Below are positions 1-6,361 of a stretch of 8,441 bases of DNA, piece by piece; position 1 is the stretch's first letter, and each line of letters opens with the position of its first letter. The DNA lies in the NCBI GenBank assembly GCA_005879675.1, contig VBJE01000219.1:1-8441 (forward strand), given 5' to 3'. Position numbers and translations under genes: made by a program. The DNA comes from Chloroflexota bacterium. GTDB taxonomy: Bacteria > Chloroflexota > Dormibacteria > Dormibacterales > Dormibacteraceae. The notes under the pieces were generated by a model. That model made no database searches. It saw only the letters and a program-made list of their open reading frames with translations, and was not told where the DNA came from.

Positions 1-1
1 G

Positions 2-379
2 CTGGACGTGGTCGTGGAACCGCTGGCCGAGCTGCTCGACGTGGAGGTCGACTGCGCGCACCTGCTGGTCAAGGACGGCCGTCTGACCGGAGATCTGCAG
101 TCGCCGCCGCCGGCGGGCGAGGCGCGCGGCGCGCTGCTCGAGGAGTACGCGGGGCGCAACGGGATCGCGCTGGCGGAGAGCTTCGCCTACGCGGACTCGC
201 TCTCCGACCTGCCGATGCTCGAGCTCGTGGGCACGCCGGTCGCGGTGAATCCTGACGCGCGACTTTCGCAGGTCGCGGGACAGCGGGGGTGGCGAGTCGA
301 GCGCTGGCGGATGGCGCCGGGGAACTGGCGGCTGCCCATGCCCGACCCGCGCTCGCCGGAGTACCTGGTCCGACGCTAG
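2..379 (+). CDS. HAD-IB family phosphatase, C-terminal part (5' truncated)
   Basis: This is the C-terminal part, about 125 residues, of a HAD-superfamily hydrolase of the HAD-IB (phosphoserine phosphatase-like) type; its start lies before the window. The clearest signature is the motif IV segment YADSLSDLPML at about residues 63-73 of the visible peptide, where acidic residues D65 and D69 would hold the catalytic Mg2+. It is followed by GTPVAVNPDARL, typical of this family after motif IV, and a basic C-terminal tail. The motif III lysine region appears as GEARGALLEEYA (residues 39-50), with arginine rather than lysine as the obvious basic residue. The first HAD motif (DxDxT) is outside the window, so activity cannot be confirmed. 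The next gene begins around or just after this stop, so the two are probably co-transcribed. The substrate is unknown; HAD-IB enzymes of this sort dephosphorylate small phosphomonoesters. Confidence 0.85.
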   Translation: MDVVVEPLAELLDVEVDCAHLLVKDGRLTGDLQSPPPAGEARGALLEEYAGRNGIALAESFAYADSLSDLPMLELVGTPVAVNPDARLSQVAGQRGWRVERWRMAPGNWRLPMPDPRSPEYLVRR

Positions 380-390
380 CGCTGCAGTAC

Positions 391-1554
391 GTGCGCTCGA
401 TCCCGTCGTTCGCCGTGGTCAAGGCGGCCGGCGGCCGCGCCGAGGTGGCGACCAGCTCCCTGTCGATGCTCAAGCTGGGCGACGTGCCGGAGCCGCCGCT
501 GCCCGCCGGCGATTGGCTGCGCGTGATGCCGTCGCTCAGTGGCATCTGCGGGTCTGACCTGGCCGCTATCGGCGGCCATGTCTCCCTGTATCTCGACCCG
601 CTGACCTCGTATCCGTTCGTCCCCGGGCACGAGGTGGTCGGGGTTCTGGACGATGGCCAGCGCGTCGTGCTCGAGCCGGCGCTCGGCTGCGCCGTGCGGG
701 GCATCGACCCGCCGTGCCCGCGGTGCGCGGAGGGCAGGCCCGGCCTCTGCTACAACGTGACCGAGGGCCCGATCGAGGTCGGTCTGCAGACCGGGTACTG
801 CGCGGACACCGGCGGCGGTTGGGGGGAGGTGCTCGTCGCGCACCCATCGCAGATCCACGCCGTGCCTGACGGCCTGAGCGACGAGGCGGCCGTCCTGGTC
901 GAACCGCTCGCTTGCTGCATCCACGCCGCCCTACGCGGCGGCGCGACCAAGGACGACGTCGTGGTGGTGTCGGGCGCGGGCACGATCGGGTTGCTGACGG
1001 TCGCGGCGGTGCGGCTGTTCACGCCGCCTCGGCGCCTCATCGCCGTCGCCAAGCACCCGACGCAGCGCGACCTCGCGCGCAAGCTGGGCGCGGACCAGGT
1101 GGTGGCGCCTTCGGAGGTGTTCCAGCGCGTGCGCTTCGCGACCGCCGCGCGCAGGCTGGACGGGATGAACCGCTCGCTCTTGCTCGGCGGAGCCGACGTC
1201 ACCTTCGAGTGCGTCGGACGCGCGGAAAGCCTGAACGACGCGGTGCGGTTCACGCGCGAGGGAGGCACTGTGGTCGCGGTCGGCATGCCTGGCGAGGAGA
1301 AGGTCGACTGGGCGCCGATCTGGCAGCGCGAGCTCAAAGTGATGGGCGCGTACGCGTACGGCTCCGAGCCGGCGCGCAAGGGCCGGAAGACCTTCGCGCT
1401 CGCGCTCGAGGCCGCGCCCGAGCTCGAGCTCGGCTCGCTGGTGGGGCCGCTCTTCGGCCTGGGGGACTACCGCGACGCCATCGCCTACGCGATGAGCGCG
1501 GGGCGCTTAGGCGCCGTGAAGGTCGCGTTCGACCTGCGAGGATTGAGGAGCTAG
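391..1554 (+). CDS. Zinc-dependent medium-chain alcohol/polyol dehydrogenase
   Basis: This is a zinc-containing medium-chain dehydrogenase (MDR superfamily), oxidising an alcohol or polyol with NAD(P), presumably in the cytosol. Numbering from GTG 391, the catalytic zinc residues are C53 in GICGSD, H80-E81 in PGHEVVG and E171 in EPLACC. The structural-zinc cysteines are C100, C109, C112 and C120. The Rossmann glycine motif GAGTIG is at 195-200. Strand two of that fold ends in AVAKHPTQ rather than with an acidic residue, which may favour NADP. The start is uncertain: the first fold strand (ALQYVRS) appears to begin before GTG 391, but no ATG, GTG or TTG lies at the expected place. ACG 373 (GGAG at 358-361, 11 bases upstream) and CTG 382 are non-standard alternatives; GTG 289 would overlap the phosphatase by 91 bases. 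The stop directly abuts the LarA-like start. The family is certain, the substrate is not. Confidence 0.9.
   Translation: MRSIPSFAVVKAAGGRAEVATSSLSMLKLGDVPEPPLPAGDWLRVMPSLSGICGSDLAAIGGHVSLYLDPLTSYPFVPGHEVVGVLDDGQRVVLEPALGCAVRGIDPPCPRCAEGRPGLCYNVTEGPIEVGLQTGYCADTGGGWGEVLVAHPSQIHAVPDGLSDEAAVLVEPLACCIHAALRGGATKDDVVVVSGAGTIGLLTVAAVRLFTPPRRLIAVAKHPTQRDLARKLGADQVVAPSEVFQRVRFATAARRLDGMNRSLLLGGADVTFECVGRAESLNDAVRFTREGGTVVAVGMPGEEKVDWAPIWQRELKVMGAYAYGSEPARKGRKTFALALEAAPELELGSLVGPLFGLGDYRDAIAYAMSAGRLGAVKVAFDLRGLRS
1545..1550 (+). promoter_or_regulatory. Ribosome binding site of the LarA-like gene
   Basis: GAGGAG lies four bases before ATG 1555, inside the last codons of the dehydrogenase gene. With the abutting TAG-ATG junction it fixes the start of the LarA-like gene and suggests translational coupling. 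Confidence 0.6.
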
Positions 1555-3132
1555 ATGCCTCGCCCCGGAGCAGTCATAGAAGTCGATCGCAACACGCCGC
1601 CGGTGCTCTTCCACTTCGGCGAGGGCATCCGGCTCGAGCGGCTGCCGCTCGGCGCGCGCATCGTCTACCCGCCCGACCCGCTCGAACCGATCGCGCACCC
1701 CGAGCGGGCGATCAAGCGCGCGCTGGCCAAGCCTCTCGACGATGACCCGCTGAAATCGCTGCTGCGGCGGGGCATGAAGCTGACGATCGCGTTCGACGAC
1801 CTCTCCCTGCCGTTGCCGCCGATGGCCGCTCCGGACGTCCGACAGCTGGTGATGGAAGAGGTCATCGACATGGCCGCGGAGGCGGGGATCGACGACCTGC
1901 ACATCATCGCCGCGCTGGGTCTTCACCGGCGAATGACCGAGGACGAGCTGCGGCACATCGTCGGCGAGCGGATCTTCAGCACGTTTCACCCCGACCGCCT
2001 CTACCAGCACGACGGCGAGGACCCCGAGAACAACGTGTACGTCGGCAAGACCGCGCAGGGCGAGGAGGTCACGCTGAACCGGCGCGCGGCCGAGTCCGAC
2101 CTCGTGATCTACATCAACCTGACCCTCGTGCCGATGGACGGCGGGCACAAGTCGATGTCCACCGGCCTGGCGTCGTTCCGCAGCATCCGCGCGCACCACA
2201 ACGCCAAGACGCTGCTTGCCTCTCGCTCCTACATGAATCCTCCTGACTCGGCGCTGCACCACTCGTGCATCCGGCAGGGACAGCTCATCGAAGACACGGT
2301 GCGCGTGTTCCACATCGAGACGACCGTGAACAACCACGCGTTCCCCGCCATCGCGAGCTTCATGCAGAAGCGCGAGACCGACTGGACGGCGCAGGACCAG
2401 GCGATGTTCCTCGCCACCAAGCAGATGACCGACATCGCGCCGCCCGCGTTCAAGCGCAACGTGTTCCATGCGATGCGCGCTCCGTACGGGTTGACCGCGG
2501 TTCACGCCGGCCAGGTCGACGCCGTGCACGACAAGACGTTGGAGGCGGTGCGCAAGCAGATCAACGTGACGGTGGAGGGCCAGACGGACATCGTCACCCT
2601 CGGTGTGCCTTACCTCGGCCCCTACAACGTCAATGCGGCGATGAACCCGATCCTCGTGGTCTGCATGGGCCTCGGCTACCTCTTCAACTTCTATCGCAAC
2701 AAGCCCGTGCTGCGGAAGGGCGGCGTCCTCATCCTCACGCACCCATGCCGGTACGAGTTCGACGCTGTCCAGCACCCGAGCTACATCGACTACTACGACG
2801 AGGTGCTGGCGGACACGAGGGACCCGGTCGAGATCGAGGAGAAGTACGAGATGCGTTTTGCCGAGGACCCGTGGTTCCGGCAGCTGTACCGCAAGTCGCA
2901 CGCGTACCACGGCATCCACCCGCATTACGCATGGATATGGGCCGCGCACGCGATGGACCACGCGGGCGACGTCATCTTCGTCGGCGCCGACCGCGACGTC
3001 GTCCATCACCTCGGCTTCAAGTGCGCCAGCACGCTCGAGGACGCCTTCGAGATGGCGGAACAGACCGTTGGCCGCTACCCAAGCGTTACGCACCTACGAA
3101 CGCCGCCGATAATGCTTTGCGAGGTGGAATGA
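1555..3132 (+). CDS. LarA-like (DUF2088) nickel-pincer racemase/epimerase homologue
   Basis: This 525-residue protein belongs to the lactate racemase LarA family (DUF2088 N-terminal domain plus LarA C-terminal domain). LarA uses a nickel-pincer nucleotide, bound to a lysine, to move a hydride at the carbinol carbon of 2-hydroxyacids. By eye, H124 in GLHRRMTEDEL matches the catalytic H108 of Lactobacillus LarA, K199 in GGHKSMSTGL matches the cofactor lysine K184, and H215 in IRAHH, 16 residues on, matches the nickel ligand H200. The second catalytic histidine (H174), expected ten residues before the lysine, is leucine L189. The usual D-x-T-R-P loop reads FDDLSLPLP (80-88), without the arginine. 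At 525 residues it is about 100 longer than LarA. No larB, larC or larE cofactor gene is present here. ATG 1555 directly follows the dehydrogenase stop and has GAGGAG at 1545-1550. Family membership is firm; lactate racemase activity should not be assumed. Confidence 0.85.
   Translation: MPRPGAVIEVDRNTPPVLFHFGEGIRLERLPLGARIVYPPDPLEPIAHPERAIKRALAKPLDDDPLKSLLRRGMKLTIAFDDLSLPLPPMAAPDVRQLVMEEVIDMAAEAGIDDLHIIAALGLHRRMTEDELRHIVGERIFSTFHPDRLYQHDGEDPENNVYVGKTAQGEEVTLNRRAAESDLVIYINLTLVPMDGGHKSMSTGLASFRSIRAHHNAKTLLASRSYMNPPDSALHHSCIRQGQLIEDTVRVFHIETTVNNHAFPAIASFMQKRETDWTAQDQAMFLATKQMTDIAPPAFKRNVFHAMRAPYGLTAVHAGQVDAVHDKTLEAVRKQINVTVEGQTDIVTLGVPYLGPYNVNAAMNPILVVCMGLGYLFNFYRNKPVLRKGGVLILTHPCRYEFDAVQHPSYIDYYDEVLADTRDPVEIEEKYEMRFAEDPWFRQLYRKSHAYHGIHPHYAWIWAAHAMDHAGDVIFVGADRDVVHHLGFKCASTLEDAFEMAEQTVGRYPSVTHLRTPPIMLCEVE
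3108..3113 (+). promoter_or_regulatory. Possible internal -10 element before the lipoprotein gene
   Basis: GATAAT sits in the last codons of the LarA-like gene, in a stretch (about 3106-3120) clearly richer in A and T than its surroundings. It matches five of six bases of the consensus -10 hexamer. A transcript from it would begin near 3120, just ahead of GAGGTGG and the lipoprotein start. No good -35 hexamer is visible at 16-18 bases upstream, so this is a weak call based on composition and position. Confidence 0.3.
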
Positions 3133-3779
3133 AACAGATGAATCGCGTCACAGTTCTCGCTTCCGTCCTGCTCCTGGCCGCGTGCGGCGGCTCGTCGGGT
3201 GGGTCCGGGGGAGCGCAGCAGGAGACCTCGGCCGAAACCGTCGCCTCGAGCTCGAGCGACTTCTCCGGCCTGCAGAAGTGCCCGGAGAGCGGAACCTGGG
3301 AGAACTACCTGAAGGCCGAGCAGGCCAAGGACCCCACCCAGTACGACACCGACAAGAAGGACCTGGACAACCTCAAGGCCGCCGGCGCCAACGACACGTA
3401 CGTCGCCGTCTACGCGGCCGCCACATCCGACTGCGGCAACTTCGGGTCGGACACCCCGACCGGCAAGGTGGCCCAGATCTACACCATCAGGTTCAAGGAC
3501 TCGAGCGCCGCATCCGCGAACTTCAAGGTCAACCAGAAGGACTTCCACCTCAGCGACTCCGACCTGCAGAACATCAAGACCGCCGGCGGCACGGTCAAGC
3601 AGGGCACGACCACGGGCCTGGGCGACAACTCCGTGCTGGTCGAGCTCTCGATCGCCGGCGCGTCCTTCTACGCCGCCTTCTGGCAGAACAAGAATTTCGA
3701 GGTCGCGATGGTGACGTTCAACGTCTCCGCAAGCGACAGCGAGTCCGCGACCACGAAGATCAACGGCCGCATCAAGTAG
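3129..3779 (+). CDS. Small secreted lipoprotein, function unknown
   Basis: This is a 216-residue predicted lipoprotein of a family I do not recognise. A short basic start (MKQMNR) leads into a hydrophobic stretch and the lipobox LLLAAC, so signal peptidase II should cleave before C19 and lipidate it. A flexible Gly/Ser linker (about residues 20-44) tethers the mature domain outside the membrane. That domain is rich in Ser, Asp, Lys and Thr and has two cysteines, C51 and C102, that could form a disulfide. It ends in strand-like segments (SVLVELSIAGASFYAAFW, then FEVAMVTFNVSA). The start ATG overlaps the preceding stop as ATGA; an in-frame ATG at 3138 is an alternative, and GAGGTGG at 3121-3127 could serve either. 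Its place between enzyme genes suggests a shared transcript, but it may have its own promoter. No enzymatic motif is visible. Confidence 0.8.
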   Translation: MKQMNRVTVLASVLLLAACGGSSGGSGGAQQETSAETVASSSSDFSGLQKCPESGTWENYLKAEQAKDPTQYDTDKKDLDNLKAAGANDTYVAVYAAATSDCGNFGSDTPTGKVAQIYTIRFKDSSAASANFKVNQKDFHLSDSDLQNIKTAGGTVKQGTTTGLGDNSVLVELSIAGASFYAAFWQNKNFEVAMVTFNVSASDSESATTKINGRIK

Positions 3780-3789
3780 CGGCACCAAG

Positions 3790-4668
3790 TTGGCCTGGTA
3801 CTCGCAAGGCCCGCTGACGAGGATCGCCGGCGTCGCCGGCCGCGGTCTCGGCGACGTCCTGCGTGTCCGCCGCGCGTGGCATTGGGACACGCCCCGTCCG
3901 CACACGTGGCCCGAGCAGGGCGCGGTCGTGCCGGCGCCCTCCAGCGACCTCGGCTGGGCCCGCGTCGAGCCCGTGCGCTCGATCCGCTACCTCATCCAGC
4001 GCCTGCTCCTCATGCCCTTCACGGAGGCGATGGTCCATCCGCAGGTGGAGGGCAGGGAGTGGGTGAAGGAGCTCAAGCGGCCGGCGATCTTCGCCGCCAA
4101 CCACTCGAGCCATGCCGACACCTCGCTCATCCTCTACTCGCTCACCGACGCCGCCCGCGACCGCACCGTCGTCGCCGCGGCCGCCGACTACTGGTTCAAG
4201 CACCCGATCCTCGGCAACATCGTCAGCCTCTTCCTCAACACCTTTCCGTTCTCGCGCACCGGCGGCGCGCAGGGACAGCTGCACAGCTCGAGCCAGCTTT
4301 TGAAGTCCGGCTGGAACCTCGTCCTCTTCCCCGAGGGCAGCCGCTCGCCCGACGGCCGCATCCAGGAGTTCAAGCCGGGCGTCGGCTTCCTGGCCAAGGA
4401 GACCGGCACGCCCGTCGTGCCCCTGCACATCCAGGGCGCCTTCCAGGTCATGCCGCGCCACCAGAGGCTCCCGGTGCCGGGCAAGGTCCGCGTCCGCATC
4501 GGCAAGCCGATGCTCCCAGAGGAAAAGGAGGGCACGCGCGAGTTCACCGCGCGGGTGGAAAAGGCGGTGCGCACCCTGTCCGCGGACAAAAGACAGCCGG
4601 AGATCCAGGGCACGTGGATCGAGCGCTGGCGCAACTCCAAGCCCCGCGCGCTTCGCTACGGAGACTGA
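3790..4668 (+). CDS. PlsC-type 1-acyl-sn-glycerol-3-phosphate acyltransferase family protein
   Basis: This is a lysophospholipid acyltransferase of the PlsC family, 292 residues, which would transfer a fatty acyl chain to a glycerophosphate-like acceptor at the inner face of the membrane. All four acyltransferase blocks are visible: NHSSHAD (N104-D110) with the catalytic His-Asp pair, FPFSRTGG with R156, FPEGSRS from F180, and VVPLHIQGA around P211. An N-terminal region of about 90 residues, carrying amphipathic segments (residues 63-75), precedes the first block, which is longer than in minimal PlsC proteins. TTG 3790 is the chosen start because it is the only canonical start codon near the lipoprotein stop that covers this region; no strong ribosome binding site is visible, and the next ATG, 4012, would leave only about 30 residues before the first block. 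The acceptor could be ordinary lysophosphatidate or a special lipid head made by the upstream enzymes. Confidence 0.9.
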   Translation: MAWYSQGPLTRIAGVAGRGLGDVLRVRRAWHWDTPRPHTWPEQGAVVPAPSSDLGWARVEPVRSIRYLIQRLLLMPFTEAMVHPQVEGREWVKELKRPAIFAANHSSHADTSLILYSLTDAARDRTVVAAAADYWFKHPILGNIVSLFLNTFPFSRTGGAQGQLHSSSQLLKSGWNLVLFPEGSRSPDGRIQEFKPGVGFLAKETGTPVVPLHIQGAFQVMPRHQRLPVPGKVRVRIGKPMLPEEKEGTREFTARVEKAVRTLSADKRQPEIQGTWIERWRNSKPRALRYGD

Positions 4669-4669
4669 G

Positions 4670-5113
4670 CTAGACGGGCTCCACCCTGAACACCGGGTGG
4701 TCAGGCGCGATGCGGCGGAGATTCTCCTCGGACGAGTTGGCGTCCACGCCCTGGAAGAACACGCCGACCTCGGCCTTCCAGATCTTCAGGTACGCGCGCA
4801 GAATCGGCAGCTTCTCGGAATCGGGTATCTCGACCGCCCGGAATCGCTCCGCCTTGCTCCCCAGCAGCAGCTCGCCCTCGCCCGAGACACGGATGTTGCG
4901 CACCCACTGCGTCTGTCCGCGCGGCGCGACCAGGTAGCGCTTGCCCTCGAATGTCAGCAGGTTCACGGGCTGACTGCGCCACTCGCCCGAGCTGCGCCCG
5001 CGGACGCGCAGGATGCGCGAACCCCACACGCTGACCCCCATCCGCGTCAGCGCCTGCACCGTGGGATTGAACACGTGATTGGTGAACCAGCCCGGTTTTC
5101 GGTAGTACGCCAT
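4670..5113 (-). CDS. F420-type (deazaflavin) nitroreductase/quinone reductase family protein
   Basis: This 147-residue protein belongs to the split-barrel flavin/deazaflavin oxidoreductase family (FDOR-A, Ddn-like). Members reduce quinones, nitro compounds or other electron-poor substrates with reduced cofactor F420. The family signature is visible as GRSSGEWRSQPVNLLTFEGK (residues 39-58), YLVAPRG (60-66) and the tryptophan-asparagine region QWVRN (69-73). The N-terminal segment YYRKPGWFTNHVFNPTVQALTRMG resembles the amphipathic helix that caps the active site in this group. Length is normal. It has no transmembrane segment or signal peptide. It lies alone on the - strand: its stop is one base from the plsC stop, and its ATG is 26 bases from the divergent DUF1028 gene. 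Cofactor F420 rather than FMN is inferred from family membership; no F420 biosynthesis gene is visible here. Confidence 0.85.
   Translation of the reverse strand: MAYYRKPGWFTNHVFNPTVQALTRMGVSVWGSRILRVRGRSSGEWRSQPVNLLTFEGKRYLVAPRGQTQWVRNIRVSGEGELLLGSKAERFRAVEIPDSEKLPILRAYLKIWKAEVGVFFQGVDANSSEENLRRIAPDHPVFRVEPV
4681..4700. terminator. Possible bidirectional hairpin between convergent genes
   Basis: CCACCC (4681-4686) and GGGTGG (4695-4700) form a six-base stem with an eight-base loop, thirteen bases after the plsC stop and inside the last codons of the - strand oxidoreductase gene. There is no T-run on either side, so it is not a classical intrinsic terminator and could be chance in GC-rich DNA. 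Confidence 0.2.
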
Positions 5114-5139
5114 CGCGGCTTACGATAGCGAGCGATCCG
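5114..5139. promoter_or_regulatory. Divergent promoter gap
   Basis: Only 26 bases separate the divergent starts. TACGAT (5121-5126) reads as a -10-like hexamer for the + strand gene, and the overlapping TATCGT, read on the - strand (5122-5127), as one for the oxidoreductase gene. Each lies about 8-14 bases from its start codon, so transcripts would be leaderless or nearly so. Neither gene has a clear Shine-Dalgarno sequence, which fits. Any -35 elements would lie inside the opposite gene. Confidence 0.35.
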
Positions 5140-6054
5140 ATGACCTATTCGATCGTCGCCCGCGACAGGGAAACCGGCGAGCTCGGCGTCGCCGTGCAAT
5201 CGCATTACTTCCAGGTCGGCCCGGTCGTGCCCTGGGCCCTCGCCGGTGTCGGCGCGGTCGCCACGCAGTCGATGGTGAACGTCAGCTTCGGTCCCCTCGG
5301 CCTCGACTACCTCAAGGCCGGCTACACCGCCGAGCAGGCGCTGAAGGCTCTGCTCGCCGGCGATTCAGAACCGCAGTCGCGCCAGGTTTCGATCGTCGAC
5401 GCCGCGGGCAACGTGGCCACGCACACCGGCGCCAAGTGCATCCCCGCCGCCGGCCACCGCACGGGCGACGGGTTCAGCGTCCAGGCCAACCTCATGGAGA
5501 AGGACACGGTGTGGGACGCGATGTTCGAGGCCTACACGAAGACGCAGGCGCCCCTGGCGGAGCGGTTGATGGCGGCGCTCGACGCGGCCGAGGCCGAAGG
5601 CGGCGACATCCGCGGCAAGCAGTCGGCGGCGATGCTGGTCGTCACCGGCAAGCCCACTGGTCGCTCCTGGGAGGACCGCGTCATCGAGCTGCGTGTCGAG
5701 GACGCGCCGGATCCAAACGCCGAGCTGCGCCGCCTGCTGCGCGTCAGGCGCGCGTACCAGGCGTTGGGCGACGCCGACAAGGCCTCCGACGCAGGAGACC
5801 AGGCCGCCGCCGCGACCCGGTTGTCCGAGGCGCTGCGCCTGGCGCCGGAGATGGTCGAGCTCTCGTTCTGGGGCGGCCTCGGCATGGCTCAGAACGGCAT
5901 GCTCGACGCCGGCTGCGACCTGATGATGACCGCGGTGCGCAAAGACCCGCGATGGATCGAGACCCTGAATCGTCTCGTCGCCTCCGACCGGTTGACCGGG
6001 GACCTGGCGGCGCAGATCCAGGCGAAGCTGACCGCAACAGCGGCGCGCCAGTAG
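5140..6054 (+). CDS. DUF1028 family Ntn-hydrolase-like protein with helical C-terminal extension
   Basis: This 304-residue protein has a clear DUF1028 domain (about residues 1-180): MTYSIVARD, GELGVAVQSHYFQVGPVVPWA, GVGAVATQSMVN, GLDYLKAGYTAEQAL and the RQVSIVD strand. DUF1028 proteins have a fold related to N-terminal-nucleophile hydrolases, whose nucleophile is a Thr, Ser or Cys exposed when the N-terminus is processed. Here Thr2 directly follows the start Met and could play that part (inference). The remainder (about 190-300) is a helical, TPR-like region (for example RAYQALGDADKASDAGDQAAAATRLSEALRLAPEM), perhaps for partner binding. No signal peptide is seen. ATG 5140 matches the family N-terminus; no ribosome binding site is evident. 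It starts a + strand block with IF-1, a cyclase-family hydrolase and a peptidase. The reaction is not established; amide hydrolysis is a family-level guess. Confidence 0.85.
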   Translation: MTYSIVARDRETGELGVAVQSHYFQVGPVVPWALAGVGAVATQSMVNVSFGPLGLDYLKAGYTAEQALKALLAGDSEPQSRQVSIVDAAGNVATHTGAKCIPAAGHRTGDGFSVQANLMEKDTVWDAMFEAYTKTQAPLAERLMAALDAAEAEGGDIRGKQSAAMLVVTGKPTGRSWEDRVIELRVEDAPDPNAELRRLLRVRRAYQALGDADKASDAGDQAAAATRLSEALRLAPEMVELSFWGGLGMAQNGMLDAGCDLMMTAVRKDPRWIETLNRLVASDRLTGDLAAQIQAKLTATAARQ

Positions 6055-6067
6055 ACTTTCCCGAGTC

Positions 6068-6361
6068 TTGGGCAAATACAAAGGTCGAAGAGCGCCCCGC
6101 CGTCAGGAGAAGGCGCGCAAGGCCGACCGCAACGACGGCGACCAGAAAGAACCGGCGGTCGTGATGGACGCGGTCGTGTCGCAGGCGCTGCCCAACGCGA
6201 TGTTCGAGGTCGAGGTCGAGGGCGGGCACAAGCTCATCGCCTACGCCGCGGGCCGCATGCGTCGCTACTTCATCCGCATCACCCCGGGCGACCGGATCCG
6301 CGTCGAGCTGTCGCCGTACGACCTCACCCGAGGCCGGATCGTCTACCGCTACAGGGATTGA
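6068..6361 (+). CDS. infA: Translation initiation factor IF-1 with basic N-terminal extension
   Basis: IF-1 is an OB-fold protein that binds the ribosomal A site of the 30S subunit during initiation. The C-terminal 70 residues match it almost end to end: VVSQALPNAMFEVEVEGGHKLIAYAAGRMRRYFIRI, then PGDRIRVELSPYDLTRGRIVYRYRD, including the basic MRR segment that contacts 16S rRNA. Normal IF-1 is about 72 residues; this reading is 97, because an N-terminal stretch very rich in Lys, Arg and Asp (about residues 2-27) precedes the core. TTG 6068 is the only start that covers the whole core, since the first ATG (6164) falls inside the first strand and would cut it. No strong ribosome binding site is visible before TTG. 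The gene is not beside ribosomal protein genes, unlike most infA copies; it sits 13 bases after DUF1028 and overlaps the next gene. It could be the only infA or a second copy. Confidence 0.88.
   Translation: MGKYKGRRAPRRQEKARKADRNDGDQKEPAVVMDAVVSQALPNAMFEVEVEGGHKLIAYAAGRMRRYFIRITPGDRIRVELSPYDLTRGRIVYRYRD

Noticed and set aside
289..390. N-terminal extension of the dehydrogenase from GTG 289
   Set aside because: It would overlap the phosphatase by 91 bases and adds an Ala-rich stretch without resemblance to the dehydrogenase fold.
1405..1440. GAGCTC/CTCGAG palindromic repeats
   Set aside because: They arise from repeated Glu-Leu codons within the dehydrogenase gene; no reason to see a regulatory site.
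1507..3093. Long open frame (528 codons) on the - strand opposite the LarA-like gene
   Set aside because: It mirrors the codon pattern of the + strand gene in GC-rich DNA. Its translation is Val/Arg/His/Leu-rich with no domain, while the + strand frame has clear LarA motifs.
2265..3128. Upstream in-frame extension of the lipoprotein
   Set aside because: This part is an Arg/Pro/His-rich shadow of the LarA-like gene. The lipoprotein signal sequence clearly begins at 3129 or 3138.
3075..3905. Long - strand open frame opposite the lipoprotein gene
   Set aside because: Val/Gly/Leu/Arg-rich shadow; the + strand lipobox and linker are decisive.
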